DNA of 64,000 nucleotides from Methanobrevibacter arboriphilus (GTDB lineage Archaea; Methanobacteriota; Methanobacteria; Methanobacteriales; Methanobacteriaceae), in contig NZ_AP019779.1 of the NCBI RefSeq assembly GCF_019669925.1, forward strand, positions 62,001-126,000, in the 5' to 3' direction. Within the stretch, counting starts at the first letter, position 1; each line of letters begins with the position of its first letter. Below the pieces are notes generated by a model. It saw nothing but the letters and a program-made list of their open reading frames with translations. It made no database searches and was not told where the DNA came from. Positions 8,513 through 16,984 of the stretch are shown here, one piece after another. A program made the position numbers and the translations under genes.

Positions 8513-8770
8513 TTACAAGTTTTCAACTATATTTTTTCCTTTTTCAGTTAGTTTATAAAATCTACCCATTTTTTCCTCTTCATTGATGCATTCAACAAGA
8601 CCTTTTTCTTTTAATCCTTTTAAGAGAGTACTAACTTGATTTATCCTTAAATCAACTTTTTTAGCTATTTGGGAAGGGAATTGCATTTCATTTTCCATTG
8701 TTTTTAATATATCAGCTCTATATTCTGACCTTTTTATATAGGACAATAATTTTATTTGTTCCTTGTTCAT
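8513..8770 (-). CDS. Winged helix-turn-helix transcriptional regulator
   Basis: 85 residues, essentially one wHTH domain. Helices run LLSYIKRSEYRADILKTM, FPSQIAKKVDLRINQVSTLL (recognition helix in the second half) and LKEKGLVECI. The wing is KMGRFYKLTEKGKNIV. It belongs to the broad MarR/ArsR-like archaeal group of minimal regulators; no metal ligands are seen. It points away from the three-gene membrane-protein set on the plus strand (145 bp between starts), so the shared gap may be its operator. A decayed copy lies downstream. Confidence 0.8.
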   Translation of the reverse strand: MNKEQIKLLSYIKRSEYRADILKTMENEMQFPSQIAKKVDLRINQVSTLLKGLKEKGLVECINEEEKMGRFYKLTEKGKNIVENL

Positions 8771-8914
8771 AGTTAGAAATTGTTCTATAATAATATATTA
8801 TTAAATAATGAATTAGTATAAAAATAACATATTTAATACATAAAAACACATATATTAATATCAAATAAACATATATTATAATTAAATTAAAAAATTTAAA
8901 AATTAGGTAAAAAT

Positions 8915-9364
8915 ATGGAAAAAAATAAAAAAATTATTTTGGGAATAGGCATTGTAATTATTATAATTGTTATTATCGTAGCTATAGCTATTGTAAATTA
9001 TAATAATGAAATACAAGGGAAATATATTATGGAAGATAGTTTTGCTGAAGAACTATTTGTAAATGGGGAGAAAATATACACACTTACTAGCATAAATGAT
9101 ATGAATATAACTGATATTAAAAATTGGCTGAATAGTAATAGTATTTACACAGAGAATAGTATGGAATCAGCTAGTTATTATATGCTTTTTAGCCCTTCAA
9201 ATGGTGATTTTTATGTTGTTGAAAAATCAACAGGAATAGTATCTCATAGTGTTAATAAACAACTTGCAGTACAAATAATGCAAGAAGTTAAACAAACACA
9301 ACAATTTCAAGAAAAAACACATGAAATTAATACTAATGATAGTAATGGAACAGTAGATATATGA
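8915..9364 (+). CDS. Small membrane-anchored extracytoplasmic protein
   Basis: 149 residues. Residues 5-29 form one strongly hydrophobic helix after MEKNKK, so it is an N-terminal anchor or uncleaved signal. The rest is hydrophilic and faces outside, ending in a Gln/Thr/Asn-rich tail. No cleavage motif or lipobox Cys is evident. Start ATG follows TTAGGT. It is the first of three genes with the same design, spaced by 10 bp and 1 bp, likely one operon. No family recognised; position within an integrated-element-like block suggests a cargo or envelope protein. Confidence 0.65.
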   Translation: MEKNKKIILGIGIVIIIIVIIVAIAIVNYNNEIQGKYIMEDSFAEELFVNGEKIYTLTSINDMNITDIKNWLNSNSIYTENSMESASYYMLFSPSNGDFYVVEKSTGIVSHSVNKQLAVQIMQEVKQTQQFQEKTHEINTNDSNGTVDI

Positions 9365-9374
9365 GATATTTAAT

Positions 9375-9617
9375 ATGAATAGTGGATGGATTGTAATTGG
9401 AATAGCTATTATAGCTGTTGTTGGAGTAATTGGTATTTCTTATTTAAATTATGAAATGAATACCATGACTTCTGATGAAGTAAATGAAGAATTAAATGAT
9501 TCTGATACTACAAATGTAACTAGACAAGAATTTGTAGAAAAAATGCAAGATTTTCAAGAAGATAATGAAAGGTATGCTAATGAAAATCAAATACCTGACT
9601 ATATAGGGGATGTTTAA
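9375..9617 (+). CDS. Small membrane-anchored protein
   Basis: 80 residues. One hydrophobic helix spans residues 4-26 (WIVIGIAIIAVVGVIGISYL) and is followed by an acidic, Asn/Asp/Glu-rich tail. It is the second gene of the three-gene membrane set, starting 10 bp after the first and ending 1 bp before the third. No homology is recognised. Similar length and topology to its neighbours suggests divergence from a common type or function in one complex, which is only inference. Confidence 0.6.
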   Translation: MNSGWIVIGIAIIAVVGVIGISYLNYEMNTMTSDEVNEELNDSDTTNVTRQEFVEKMQDFQEDNERYANENQIPDYIGDV

Positions 9618-9618
9618 T

Positions 9619-10029
9619 ATGAATAAAAAAATTATTTTAGGAATTATAATAGCTATTATAGCTATTATTGGAGTAGTAGCTATTTTAGGAATTAATAGTT
9701 CTCATAATAGCAATGGAAGTAATATTCAAGATGATATTGTAGGTCAAGGAAATCCTAGTTGTGATTGGAGTGAACAAGATACTGGGATTAAAGTTGAAAA
9801 ATGGGCAACAGTTTTTCAATGGTTTGAATCAAAAAGTGGGAAAGAATATAAAGATGTTAAAATAAAAATAGATTTATACAAAGATAATAAGGTAGTAGCA
9901 TCAAAAAATACAGTTATATCTTCATTAAAAGAACCACAAAATATATTTGTAACAATTGATGTAGATGAAGAACCAGATTATGCTAAAACAACAGTAATAA
10001 ATGCAACTCCCGTTAAAGGAGATGTTTAA
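9619..10029 (+). CDS. Membrane-anchored protein with an extracytoplasmic beta-rich domain
   Basis: 136 residues from ATG 9619, chosen because AGGGGA ends 8 bp upstream. An ATG at 9610 in the same frame overlaps the preceding gene and has no ribosome site. MNKKIILGI begins a hydrophobic helix to about residue 25. The outer part (about 40-136) has alternating strands such as YKDVKIKIDLYKDNKVVASK, a pattern seen in FxLYD-like domains of archaeal surface proteins. That match is weak. It is the last gene of the three-gene set. Confidence 0.6.
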   Translation: MNKKIILGIIIAIIAIIGVVAILGINSSHNSNGSNIQDDIVGQGNPSCDWSEQDTGIKVEKWATVFQWFESKSGKEYKDVKIKIDLYKDNKVVASKNTVISSLKEPQNIFVTIDVDEEPDYAKTTVINATPVKGDV

Positions 10030-10072
10030 ATTCCAACATTATATGAACTTATAATTTTGTATAGGTTTATAA

Positions 10073-10615
10073 TTATGTAAGCTTATTTGAGTTCATTATT
10101 CTATCTTCATAAATTTTTATAGGATATTCTATAATATTTTTATAATCTTTTGGGTCTATGTATTTTTCATATAATTCTAAAATAGATGTTTTTTCAAATT
10201 CTTCATATATTGCTTTGTTAAATTCTATTTTTTCTTTTATTTCATTTTTATGAAGTTTTTCAGGATTTAATAGGTCAAAACAATTCTGTCTAAATCTCAT
10301 TAATGTTGGATATACATTTAAAAGATATGACATATTCACTGTATCTTCAAATATTTCTAATGCTTTTCTATATGTAAGTTCATTAATATCCAGTGGATAG
10401 AGTGTTATTTTGTTTTCATGCGCTATATTTAGCGTGTTAGAGAAGTTTTTTTCAAGTTTTTTAAACTTTTTGAAATTTTGCTCTTCAAAAACGGTTTTTA
10501 ATATATTTTCCCATAAGTTATTGAATAAAATTCTACTTTGTTTTGGGGTTAATTCTTTAATAACATTTTCAATTTCGTTATTTATATTATTGGGTGTTTG
10601 TTCAAATTTTTTCAT
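10073..10615 (-). CDS. Hypothetical helical protein of the integrated element
   Basis: 180 residues from ATG 10615, with AAGG about 8 bp upstream. A TTG at 10639 in frame would overlap the gene before it by 11 bp. The protein is all-helical by composition, charged, with no membrane segment and no motif I recognise. It follows the 10629-10952 gene directly, so the two are probably co-transcribed with the replication ATPase upstream. Function unknown. Confidence 0.6.
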   Translation of the reverse strand: MKKFEQTPNNINNEIENVIKELTPKQSRILFNNLWENILKTVFEEQNFKKFKKLEKNFSNTLNIAHENKITLYPLDINELTYRKALEIFEDTVNMSYLLNVYPTLMRFRQNCFDLLNPEKLHKNEIKEKIEFNKAIYEEFEKTSILELYEKYIDPKDYKNIIEYPIKIYEDRIMNSNKLT

Positions 10616-10628
10616 ATTATCTGCCTTA

Positions 10629-10952
10629 CTAACTTTCAAAATATTCTATCATTTCATCAAGTTCTTTCTGTTCTCTTTCTATTAGATAATCAGGTAATGG
10701 TTTTTGGATAGCTTCTTTTATTTCTTTAATTTCTTCTTGCATTTCAGCAAGTTCTTTTTGTTTCAATATATCATTCATGGTTTTAGCTATTTGATTAAGT
10801 ACCTTGTATTGCTGTATTCTAATTTTTTCTTTTTCATTATCTTTTATTCTTCCATTAATTAATTTATTTTTAAGAGTATTATATGAAGTTTTCAGCTCTT
10901 CCAATATATTTTCTCTAGTAATTTCCTTAATATATTCATTATTTTTACTCAT
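10629..10952 (-). CDS. Small coiled-coil protein of the integrated element
   Basis: 107 residues from ATG 10952, preceded by GGTGG at a good distance. An earlier in-frame start would add a hydrophobic stretch encoded by the leader and is unlikely. Residues 55-85 form a clear coiled coil (KQKELAEMQEEIKEIKEAI). The C-terminus is acidic. No family recognised. It lies between the replication ATPase and the 10073 gene, same strand. Confidence 0.6.
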   Translation of the reverse strand: MSKNNEYIKEITRENILEELKTSYNTLKNKLINGRIKDNEKEKIRIQQYKVLNQIAKTMNDILKQKELAEMQEEIKEIKEAIQKPLPDYLIEREQKELDEMIEYFES

Positions 10953-11093
10953 GATTCCACCAATTAAAAAAAAATTTATTTTCAAAACCATCTAGATATA
11001 TGTTATTACATGGTCTAAAGCTCACTACCTATATTTTTTAAGTTTTTTTAAATGTCTTTTATTGAATTGTTATGTAAGTTTTGAAATTTAACA

Positions 11094-13382
11094 TTACACT
11101 TTAATAGATAATTCTACTTCACCATCATAGTCAGATATGTCTATAATTGATTTTTTCTTTAATTCCCACATTAAATCTATAATTTGATTTATCTTTTCTT
11201 CCCATTCATTATGAAAATCTATTAAAAGATTTAATAGTTCATCGAATTTTTCTTTTTTATTAACATTCAAATGATTTATCAATATATTTTCAATTTCTTT
11301 TGTATAATCTTTTTTGTCTTCAAACGGTTCAAAAATTTCTTTATTTTTAAGGTTTGTGCTATTATTTAGTGCTTGTTTTTGATTTGAATGATTTTTTTGC
11401 TTAAAATTATTTTCATGATTTTTGGAGATATTTTCTTCATTCTCTATTTCTTCAATAAATTTAACAAAGTCATCATATTTAGTTTGTGTAAAATTTTTAT
11501 GGTAGTCTAAATCTTCTGAGCTTGGAGTTTTATCTTCTGTTATATACTCAACCATGTCTTTAATTTCATTGAATGATTTTTTAATGAATGAAACTACATT
11601 TTCATAATTATTAATATCCAATTTTATTTTTTCTAAAATAGGTTCGAGGGAATAAACTAGATTCTTATTTATTAATATTTGTTTTAATGTTAAATAAGGT
11701 ATAATAAGATTCCATTTTAAAATTAAAGAATTTTTTTCATTAAAACTAGTATTAGTTGTAAGAGTTGTAAATGATTTTTCAGATTTAAAAGGAGTTGAAT
11801 CATTTTCAACATATTGAACGTAATAAGGACTTCTGATGTTATTTGGGTCTTTTTGTATTACTGAAACATATCCTTTAGCTTCTAAACCCATTTTTCCATC
11901 TTTTCCAAATATTTTATTTTTTATATGTTCATTACTCATTCCAATAGGTTTTTCAAGTTCTTTAAGTTTAAATTCATTCCCTTTATTTTTCTTTAAAAAG
12001 TCAATAATGCTCCTTTCAACATGGTCTAATTTATTTTTCTGTGTTTCGAAACTTTCAGAAACTTTTGACAGTACAAATTCCATATCTTCAATACTACCAA
12101 TAATAATATCATCTATATTAGACCTTTGATATTGATAGAAAAAAGTTTTAGCTTTAATTAGACCAAGGTAATGATTAATATTTCTATTAGCATGATGTTT
12201 TATATTAAGAAAAATTAGATATGGATTAAATATTTTAACATTATTATCTACTAACTTTTGTATTGCACATTTTATCATAGTTCTCTTTTTTTCAAGAAAA
12301 ACATTAGTTTCCAATATAGAATTTTGTTTAATCTTATTTTTAACCTTAATTTCATGATTTTCATCATTTTCTAATTCATTCAAATATAACCTATCAAATA
12401 ATTGGTCATTCATATTACTAGTGTCGGCCCTATTCATTATTACTAAATATTCTCCTATTAAAATAAATTCAACAGGTTTCCCATTAATAACTGTTTTATG
12501 TGATTTCATAGGCCTATTATTGTCAGTTATCAGTTTTAACAATTCATCTTTATCTTCATTTAAAACGATATCATCGAGAAAAATAAAATTAAATTCTGGA
12601 TGAAGAATAGTAGTTGAATGATAATATATTGATTTGGATGAAAAACTAGGTAAATCCACTACATATTGGTCAGGTAGTATCCCTTTTATCTCATTACTCC
12701 CATTAGTTTTTCCTTTTCCTTTTTTTGCATCTTTGTACTGATGTACTGGTTCATGAATAAATAAACTACCACAGGACAAAAGTTCAATTATCATTGTCTT
12801 TTTATCTCCTTCATGTTTCCAATTTATTGTATTTAAAACCTCTTCTATAAAATCTAGATTATTCAATATGTCATTTGCCTCTTTTTGTACTTCTTCAGGA
12901 TAATCTTCGAAAGTCTTATAGATATACTTTTCTTCTTCAGATTCAGATTCTATTTCTTGCTGTAAAATCTCAAAATTTTCATCTAATAACGATTTTACTT
13001 TATACTTATTTAAAAAAGGAATTATATTGCTCCAAAATTCTTTTATAGTGTTTTTATCCCTGGGTAAATTTCCATTCGCTCCATTATATCCCAATATTTT
13101 GTTTCTATCTTTATCAGCAACATTGATAAATTTTGTTGTTGAATAAGCTTCACATAAAGCATAAATATCATTTTTTGGCTCTTTAATTTTCCATGAAACC
13201 AAATATTTTTTACCTTCTTTCTCAACACTATAATAATATTCATTTTCATCAGAATATTCAGGATTTCTATAAATATAAGGAATTAACAATTCATTTTGTT
13301 TTAAAACCCATCCCTGTTTAATTAACTCATCAGGTAATTTTTTATATTCTAAATTATTTTCGTTTTGAAGGTCATTTTTCAT
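11094..13382 (-). CDS. Putative replication protein, P-loop ATPase/helicase-like with C-terminal winged helix
   Basis: 762 residues. The ATPase core sits at about residues 190-360. A Walker A of the form AKKGKGKT (first Gly replaced by Ala) is followed by a Walker B FNFIFLDDI and a sensor-like LVIMNRAD. Before the P-loop is LLSCGSLFIHEPVHQY, resembling the region preceding the P-loop in phage-type helicase/primase ATPases. A winged helix lies at about residues 450-510 (VERSIIDFLKKNKG onward). The tail is charged and low complexity. GGAGG precedes the ATG. This is most likely the replication initiator or helicase of an integrated plasmid or virus. Family rank is uncertain. Confidence 0.6.
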   Translation of the reverse strand: MKNDLQNENNLEYKKLPDELIKQGWVLKQNELLIPYIYRNPEYSDENEYYYSVEKEGKKYLVSWKIKEPKNDIYALCEAYSTTKFINVADKDRNKILGYNGANGNLPRDKNTIKEFWSNIIPFLNKYKVKSLLDENFEILQQEIESESEEEKYIYKTFEDYPEEVQKEANDILNNLDFIEEVLNTINWKHEGDKKTMIIELLSCGSLFIHEPVHQYKDAKKGKGKTNGSNEIKGILPDQYVVDLPSFSSKSIYYHSTTILHPEFNFIFLDDIVLNEDKDELLKLITDNNRPMKSHKTVINGKPVEFILIGEYLVIMNRADTSNMNDQLFDRLYLNELENDENHEIKVKNKIKQNSILETNVFLEKKRTMIKCAIQKLVDNNVKIFNPYLIFLNIKHHANRNINHYLGLIKAKTFFYQYQRSNIDDIIIGSIEDMEFVLSKVSESFETQKNKLDHVERSIIDFLKKNKGNEFKLKELEKPIGMSNEHIKNKIFGKDGKMGLEAKGYVSVIQKDPNNIRSPYYVQYVENDSTPFKSEKSFTTLTTNTSFNEKNSLILKWNLIIPYLTLKQILINKNLVYSLEPILEKIKLDINNYENVVSFIKKSFNEIKDMVEYITEDKTPSSEDLDYHKNFTQTKYDDFVKFIEEIENEENISKNHENNFKQKNHSNQKQALNNSTNLKNKEIFEPFEDKKDYTKEIENILINHLNVNKKEKFDELLNLLIDFHNEWEEKINQIIDLMWELKKKSIIDISDYDGEVELSIKV

Positions 13383-13453
13383 ATTATAGCCTCCAAGAAT
13401 CTTTTATATTCTTTAAAATTAGTTTTAAGAAATGTTAAAAAATTATCTTTCAC
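13379..13453 (-). CDS. Micro-ORF translationally coupled to the replication ATPase
   Basis: A 24-codon frame starts at GTG 13453, 5 bases after GGAAGTGA, and ends TGA overlapping the ATG of the large ATPase as ATGA. The peptide is amphipathic (DNFLTFLKTNFKEYKRFLEA). The good ribosome site and exact overlap suggest a real leader peptide that couples and limits translation of the replication protein, as in many plasmids. It could also be chance in AT-rich DNA. Confidence 0.4.
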   Translation of the reverse strand: MKDNFLTFLKTNFKEYKRFLEAII

Positions 13454-13472
13454 AAAAATCACTTCCTAAAAT

Positions 13473-13703
13473 TTAGATATACTCATTTTGAACTAAAATT
13501 TTTTCAAGGTCTTCTTCATTTTGAACATCATGCATAAAATTACTTAAAGCTATTTTAACAATGTCTGTCTTATGTAATGATAAATCATAGTTCATTTTAG
13601 CTATTTTTTTAAATTCTTCTAATTTTTCATCTTGAGAATTGAGTATTCTCAATCTCATATCTTTTAAATAATTTTGTTTAGATTTATTTTTATTGTATCT
13701 CAT
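13473..13703 (-). CDS. Small basic protein, possible ribbon-helix-helix DNA-binding regulator
   Basis: 76 residues. The N-terminal 25 residues are basic (RYNKNKSKQNYLKDMRLRI). The segment LSLHKTDIVKIALSNFMHDV resembles the helix pair of RHH/CopG-type proteins, although the strand residues are not obvious. It is the promoter-proximal gene of the replication cluster and faces a 600-bp gap with inverted repeats. A role in copy control or repression of the cluster is inferred from size, charge and place. Confidence 0.5.
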   Translation of the reverse strand: MRYNKNKSKQNYLKDMRLRILNSQDEKLEEFKKIAKMNYDLSLHKTDIVKIALSNFMHDVQNEEDLEKILVQNEYI

Positions 13704-14319
13704 ATTATTACCTCTTCTTTTCTATTGAGGTGATATCTAAAAACAAAATATTGAAAAATAGCTATGAAATAAATCATTATGCCCAAAAATTTATATAAAT
13801 AAAAAATAGAATATAATATATAGAATTAATTTTGTGGTTAGACGAATTATATTCTATATAAGCATACTGATATAAGGCTAATTATTAGAACTAATTAGCT
13901 TTATTCATTTGCTATTTTCATTTATTATTTTTACATAAAAAACCTCTTTTTATCATTTTTTTTATTAACCTCTTAAAGGTAATGTAATATTTGTAAAACT
14001 TATCATATATAATTTACGGAATGGAGAATTATCTATTTAATTAAACAAATAATTAAATTAAAGAAAAGTATATATACTATAAATAAAAATTTGCAAAATA
14101 AAATTCAGGCGAATTTTCATTTATATTTTAAAAAATAAGGCAATTTTAATTAAAATTTATTTTAATGTTTCTGACAATATAAATAAAACAAAATAAGATA
14201 AAATACTCTTAGTTATCAAAAATAAAAGGATTAATCAGAAAATACAAACATGTTAAAAATTAACAATGAAAATTTTCAATAGTATTAAAAAATATTTATT
14301 TATAAAACTATTTAGATTA
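13704..14319. other. 616-bp non-coding gap with several inverted repeats; candidate element origin or control region
   Basis: No gene is seen. Three perfect inverted repeats occur: 12-bp arms at 13806-13817 and 13846-13857 (ATAGAATATAAT), 8-bp arms at 13877-13884 and 13892-13899 (GCTAATTA), and 7-bp arms at 14100-14106 and 14111-14117 around AGGC. The gap separates the integrase from the replication gene set, both on the minus strand. It must hold the promoter of the replication genes and might hold an origin. The origin role is inferred. Confidence 0.4.
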
Positions 14320-15786
14320 TTAATAATAACTATTGTTTTTATATGGTTTAATTTCTTCAATAATCTCATTGGCTTTCTTTTTCCAGCTCATTTTTTTCAT
14401 TTCTTTTAAATCATTTGTAGTAGTTAACTCTACTAATCTTTTTAATAAATCAATATTAGTAGCATCAACATCTCTTTTTCCAATAACATACATATATAAT
14501 TCTGATGAGTGTTTATCATTGAATAATATATCTGTGTATTTTTCTCTTTCTTCAAATTCTCTTGCTCTTTCAACGGTTACAGCATATTTTTTCATGAGGT
14601 CTTTAATTTCTTTATTTTGTTCTTCTTGGACAGCTAATCTTTCTTCTAGTTCTTTTTGTTTCATATCTTTAGCTTCTACTTGTTCTTCTAATTTTTTCAT
14701 TCTTATATAATCTTTTGATTTCAAATCATGGACTTTTGTGTCTTTGATACTTAAATAAGGGACTAGATTTGTGTAAAATCTTCGCATGTCGTTTTCTTTT
14801 ATTTGTTCATAAGCTATTTCTATATTATCTAGCTTATGCCCTGTCATTATGTTCACTCTTTTGTAATCAGATGTATGTTCTATTGCAGTACTTTTAAAGA
14901 ACTTTCTTAGAGAATGAGCATGGAAAAATCGTTTACCTTCACTTGTCTTATAAAAAAATCTGTCATTCATAAAATTAAATATGTTTATTATGCCATGTTT
15001 TCCTATTTGTCTTTTATATTGTGATATGAATAAATAATCGTCTTCTTGTAGGCTATTTCTCTTTTTTAAGTAATCAATGATAGCTTGTGATGTTTCAGGA
15101 GTGTTGAAAGTCATACAAAAATTATTTTGTTTTAGTGTTTTTTCTGGATAGAACTCCCAACAAGGAATTATATTGTTATTATATTTACTATCTAATAAAT
15201 CTTCAATACTATCACTATTATGATAATATGATGTAGCTTTGGTAAAATCAGATATTTTAAAGTTCCTAATATCTCCACTTCTTATTCCTGAAGATGCCAT
15301 TAAAAGTATAATAGCTTTATTCCTTATATTTGTTGCATTATTAACAGCTTTTCTAATATCTTTAATTGTGGGGATATCTCCTTCACGAAGTACATTAGAA
15401 TTTGTATTGAGTTTTACTGGTTTTGGCAATTCGACATTATATTCATTGTAAAATGCTCTGAATGTTCCTAATTTAGATGCAATTGTTGATTCAGTTAGTT
15501 CATTGCTTTTTAAATAATTATAATAATCATAATAGTATCTAGTTATAGTTCTATCATCGATATCTTTAATTTCTGGAAGGTTGTCTTTGTTCATGAAAGG
15601 TTTTTCTTCAGATTTAGCTTCTTTGACTAATTCAGAAGGTGTTTTTTTGTTTAATTCGTATATTTCATTAAAAATAGTCTTATATTGTTTCTGCCTACTC
15701 TTAGACACATTTCTCCGTGTGAATAGTTGTTTCAATTTAGGGTCATTATTCACAATTTCATGGAGTAAATTATTTTGTGATAACAT
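14320..15786 (-). CDS. Tyrosine recombinase/integrase
   Basis: 488 residues from ATG 15786; a GTG 18 bases upstream lies inside the GGGTGAT ribosome site, so the ATG is preferred. Residues 20-130 are a SAM-like core-binding domain. The catalytic domain shows the first Arg in SSGIRSGDIRNF, H-x-x-R in HAHSLRKFFKST, the second His in MTGHKLDN and the nucleophile Tyr in IEIAYEQIKEND. A coiled coil (about 365-415) follows the catalytic domain, an extension beyond the usual length. It probably integrated the 6-15.8 kb block. It is also the gene next to the cassette array at 16 kb, so a second role there is conceivable. Confidence 0.9.
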   Translation of the reverse strand: MLSQNNLLHEIVNNDPKLKQLFTRRNVSKSRQKQYKTIFNEIYELNKKTPSELVKEAKSEEKPFMNKDNLPEIKDIDDRTITRYYYDYYNYLKSNELTESTIASKLGTFRAFYNEYNVELPKPVKLNTNSNVLREGDIPTIKDIRKAVNNATNIRNKAIILLMASSGIRSGDIRNFKISDFTKATSYYHNSDSIEDLLDSKYNNNIIPCWEFYPEKTLKQNNFCMTFNTPETSQAIIDYLKKRNSLQEDDYLFISQYKRQIGKHGIINIFNFMNDRFFYKTSEGKRFFHAHSLRKFFKSTAIEHTSDYKRVNIMTGHKLDNIEIAYEQIKENDMRRFYTNLVPYLSIKDTKVHDLKSKDYIRMKKLEEQVEAKDMKQKELEERLAVQEEQNKEIKDLMKKYAVTVERAREFEEREKYTDILFNDKHSSELYMYVIGKRDVDATNIDLLKRLVELTTTNDLKEMKKMSWKKKANEIIEEIKPYKNNSYY

Positions 15787-16045
15787 AATTATATTTATTA
15801 TCACCCATAGTATAAAAAGTAGTGGGTTAAGATAATAGTAAGATTAGGATTGTTAAGTTTTTTTAAATTTTAGTTTTATATTTTAGTTTGTCTGAATTAT
15901 ATTTTTTTTATAGTATGAAGTTAATTGTTAGAATATTTTAGTGTTTTTTTAGGTTATAGTGTGGTTGTTAGTTGATTATTTTTTTTGTTTTTGTAGATGG
16001 AGTTTTTTTTGAAAGATTTTTGTGTTTTTTTCTCTTTTTTGTTTG

Positions 16046-16975
16046 TTGTAGCTTGCTGTATGCATACAGATAAACACCAGGTGCGTATGTTCCTATGATG
16101 TTGTGTAGTTTCGGTTATATGTGGCGTTGTTATCGCTGTATGCACCCAGAGCAACACCATAGCCTGATGTTCCTGTGAATTGTTGTGTAATTTTGGTTAT
16201 ATGTGGTATTGTTATCGCTGTCTGCATACAGATCAACACCATATGTTCCTGTGATGTTGTATGGTTTTGGTTTATATGTGTCGTTGTTATCGCTGGATGC
16301 AGACAGATAAACACCAGGTGCGTATGTTCCTGTGATGTTATTGTTGGCGAAGGTTATATTGGTGTTGTTGCTGCTGGATGCATCCAGACCAACACCATAG
16401 CCTGATTTTCCTGTGAATTGTTGTGTAATCTTGGTTATATGTGGTATTGTTATCGCTGTATGCACCCAGATAAACACCATCGTATGTTCCTGTGAGTTGT
16501 TGTATTGTCTTGGTTATATGTGGTATTTTTGCTGCTGTATGCATACAGATAAACACCATAGTCTGTTCCTGTGATGTTATTGGCTTGTTTATATGTGGCG
16601 TTGTTATCGCTGTATGCAGACAGATAAACACCTCGTGATGTTCCTGTGATGCTGCATTGTCTTGTTTATATGATGTGTTGTTATCGCTGTATGCATACAG
16701 AGAAACACCATTGCCTGATGTTCCTGTGAGTTGTTGTATTGTCTTGGTTATATGTGGTATTTTTGCTGCTGGATGCATCCAGATAAACACCATTGTAGTA
16801 TGTTCCTGTGTTTGTTATTTTTGGCTTTGATTTATTGGTATTGTTATCGCTGGATGCAGACAGATCAACACCATAGTCTGTTCCTGTGATGTTGTTAGGC
16901 TTTGGTTTATTGGTCTTGTTATCGCTTTATGCATCCAGAGCAACACCAGATGCGTATGTTCCTGTGATGTTTTTG
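16046..16975 (-). repeat. Array of 12 out-of-frame adhesin beta-helix cassettes, likely silent donors
   Basis: Twelve related units lie in tandem. Their conserved cores (TGCAxxCAGA on the plus strand) start at 16061, 16141, 16223, 16299, 16379, 16461, 16540, 16615, 16692, 16774, 16855 and 16930, so the period is 75-82 bp. On the minus strand each unit encodes one beta-helix coil of the type NITGT-loop-GVxLxAxSDNN. Most spacings are not multiples of three and one unit has an internal stop, so the array cannot be read as one protein. There is no start codon or ribosome site for it. The units match one coil inside the adhesin gene 1.5 kb away on the opposite strand. The array is much richer in G and C than its surroundings. 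Confidence 0.85.
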
Positions 16976-16984
16976 AGCTATTTT

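Noticed and set aside
15805-16045. attR copy of the tRNA-Arg 3' end next to the integrase
   Set aside because: I scanned for TTCAAATCCCC and CAAGTCCG and found neither in this stretch.
15954-16793. Several minus-strand open frames of 68-151 codons over the array
   Set aside because: They are out-of-frame readings of the cassettes, with frame changes between units and no ribosome site.
16046-16975. CRISPR array
   Set aside because: The units recur every 75-82 bp, but the conserved part is protein-like (GVxLxAxS) and the spacers are related to each other. No cas genes are present, and the units match the adhesin coding sequence.
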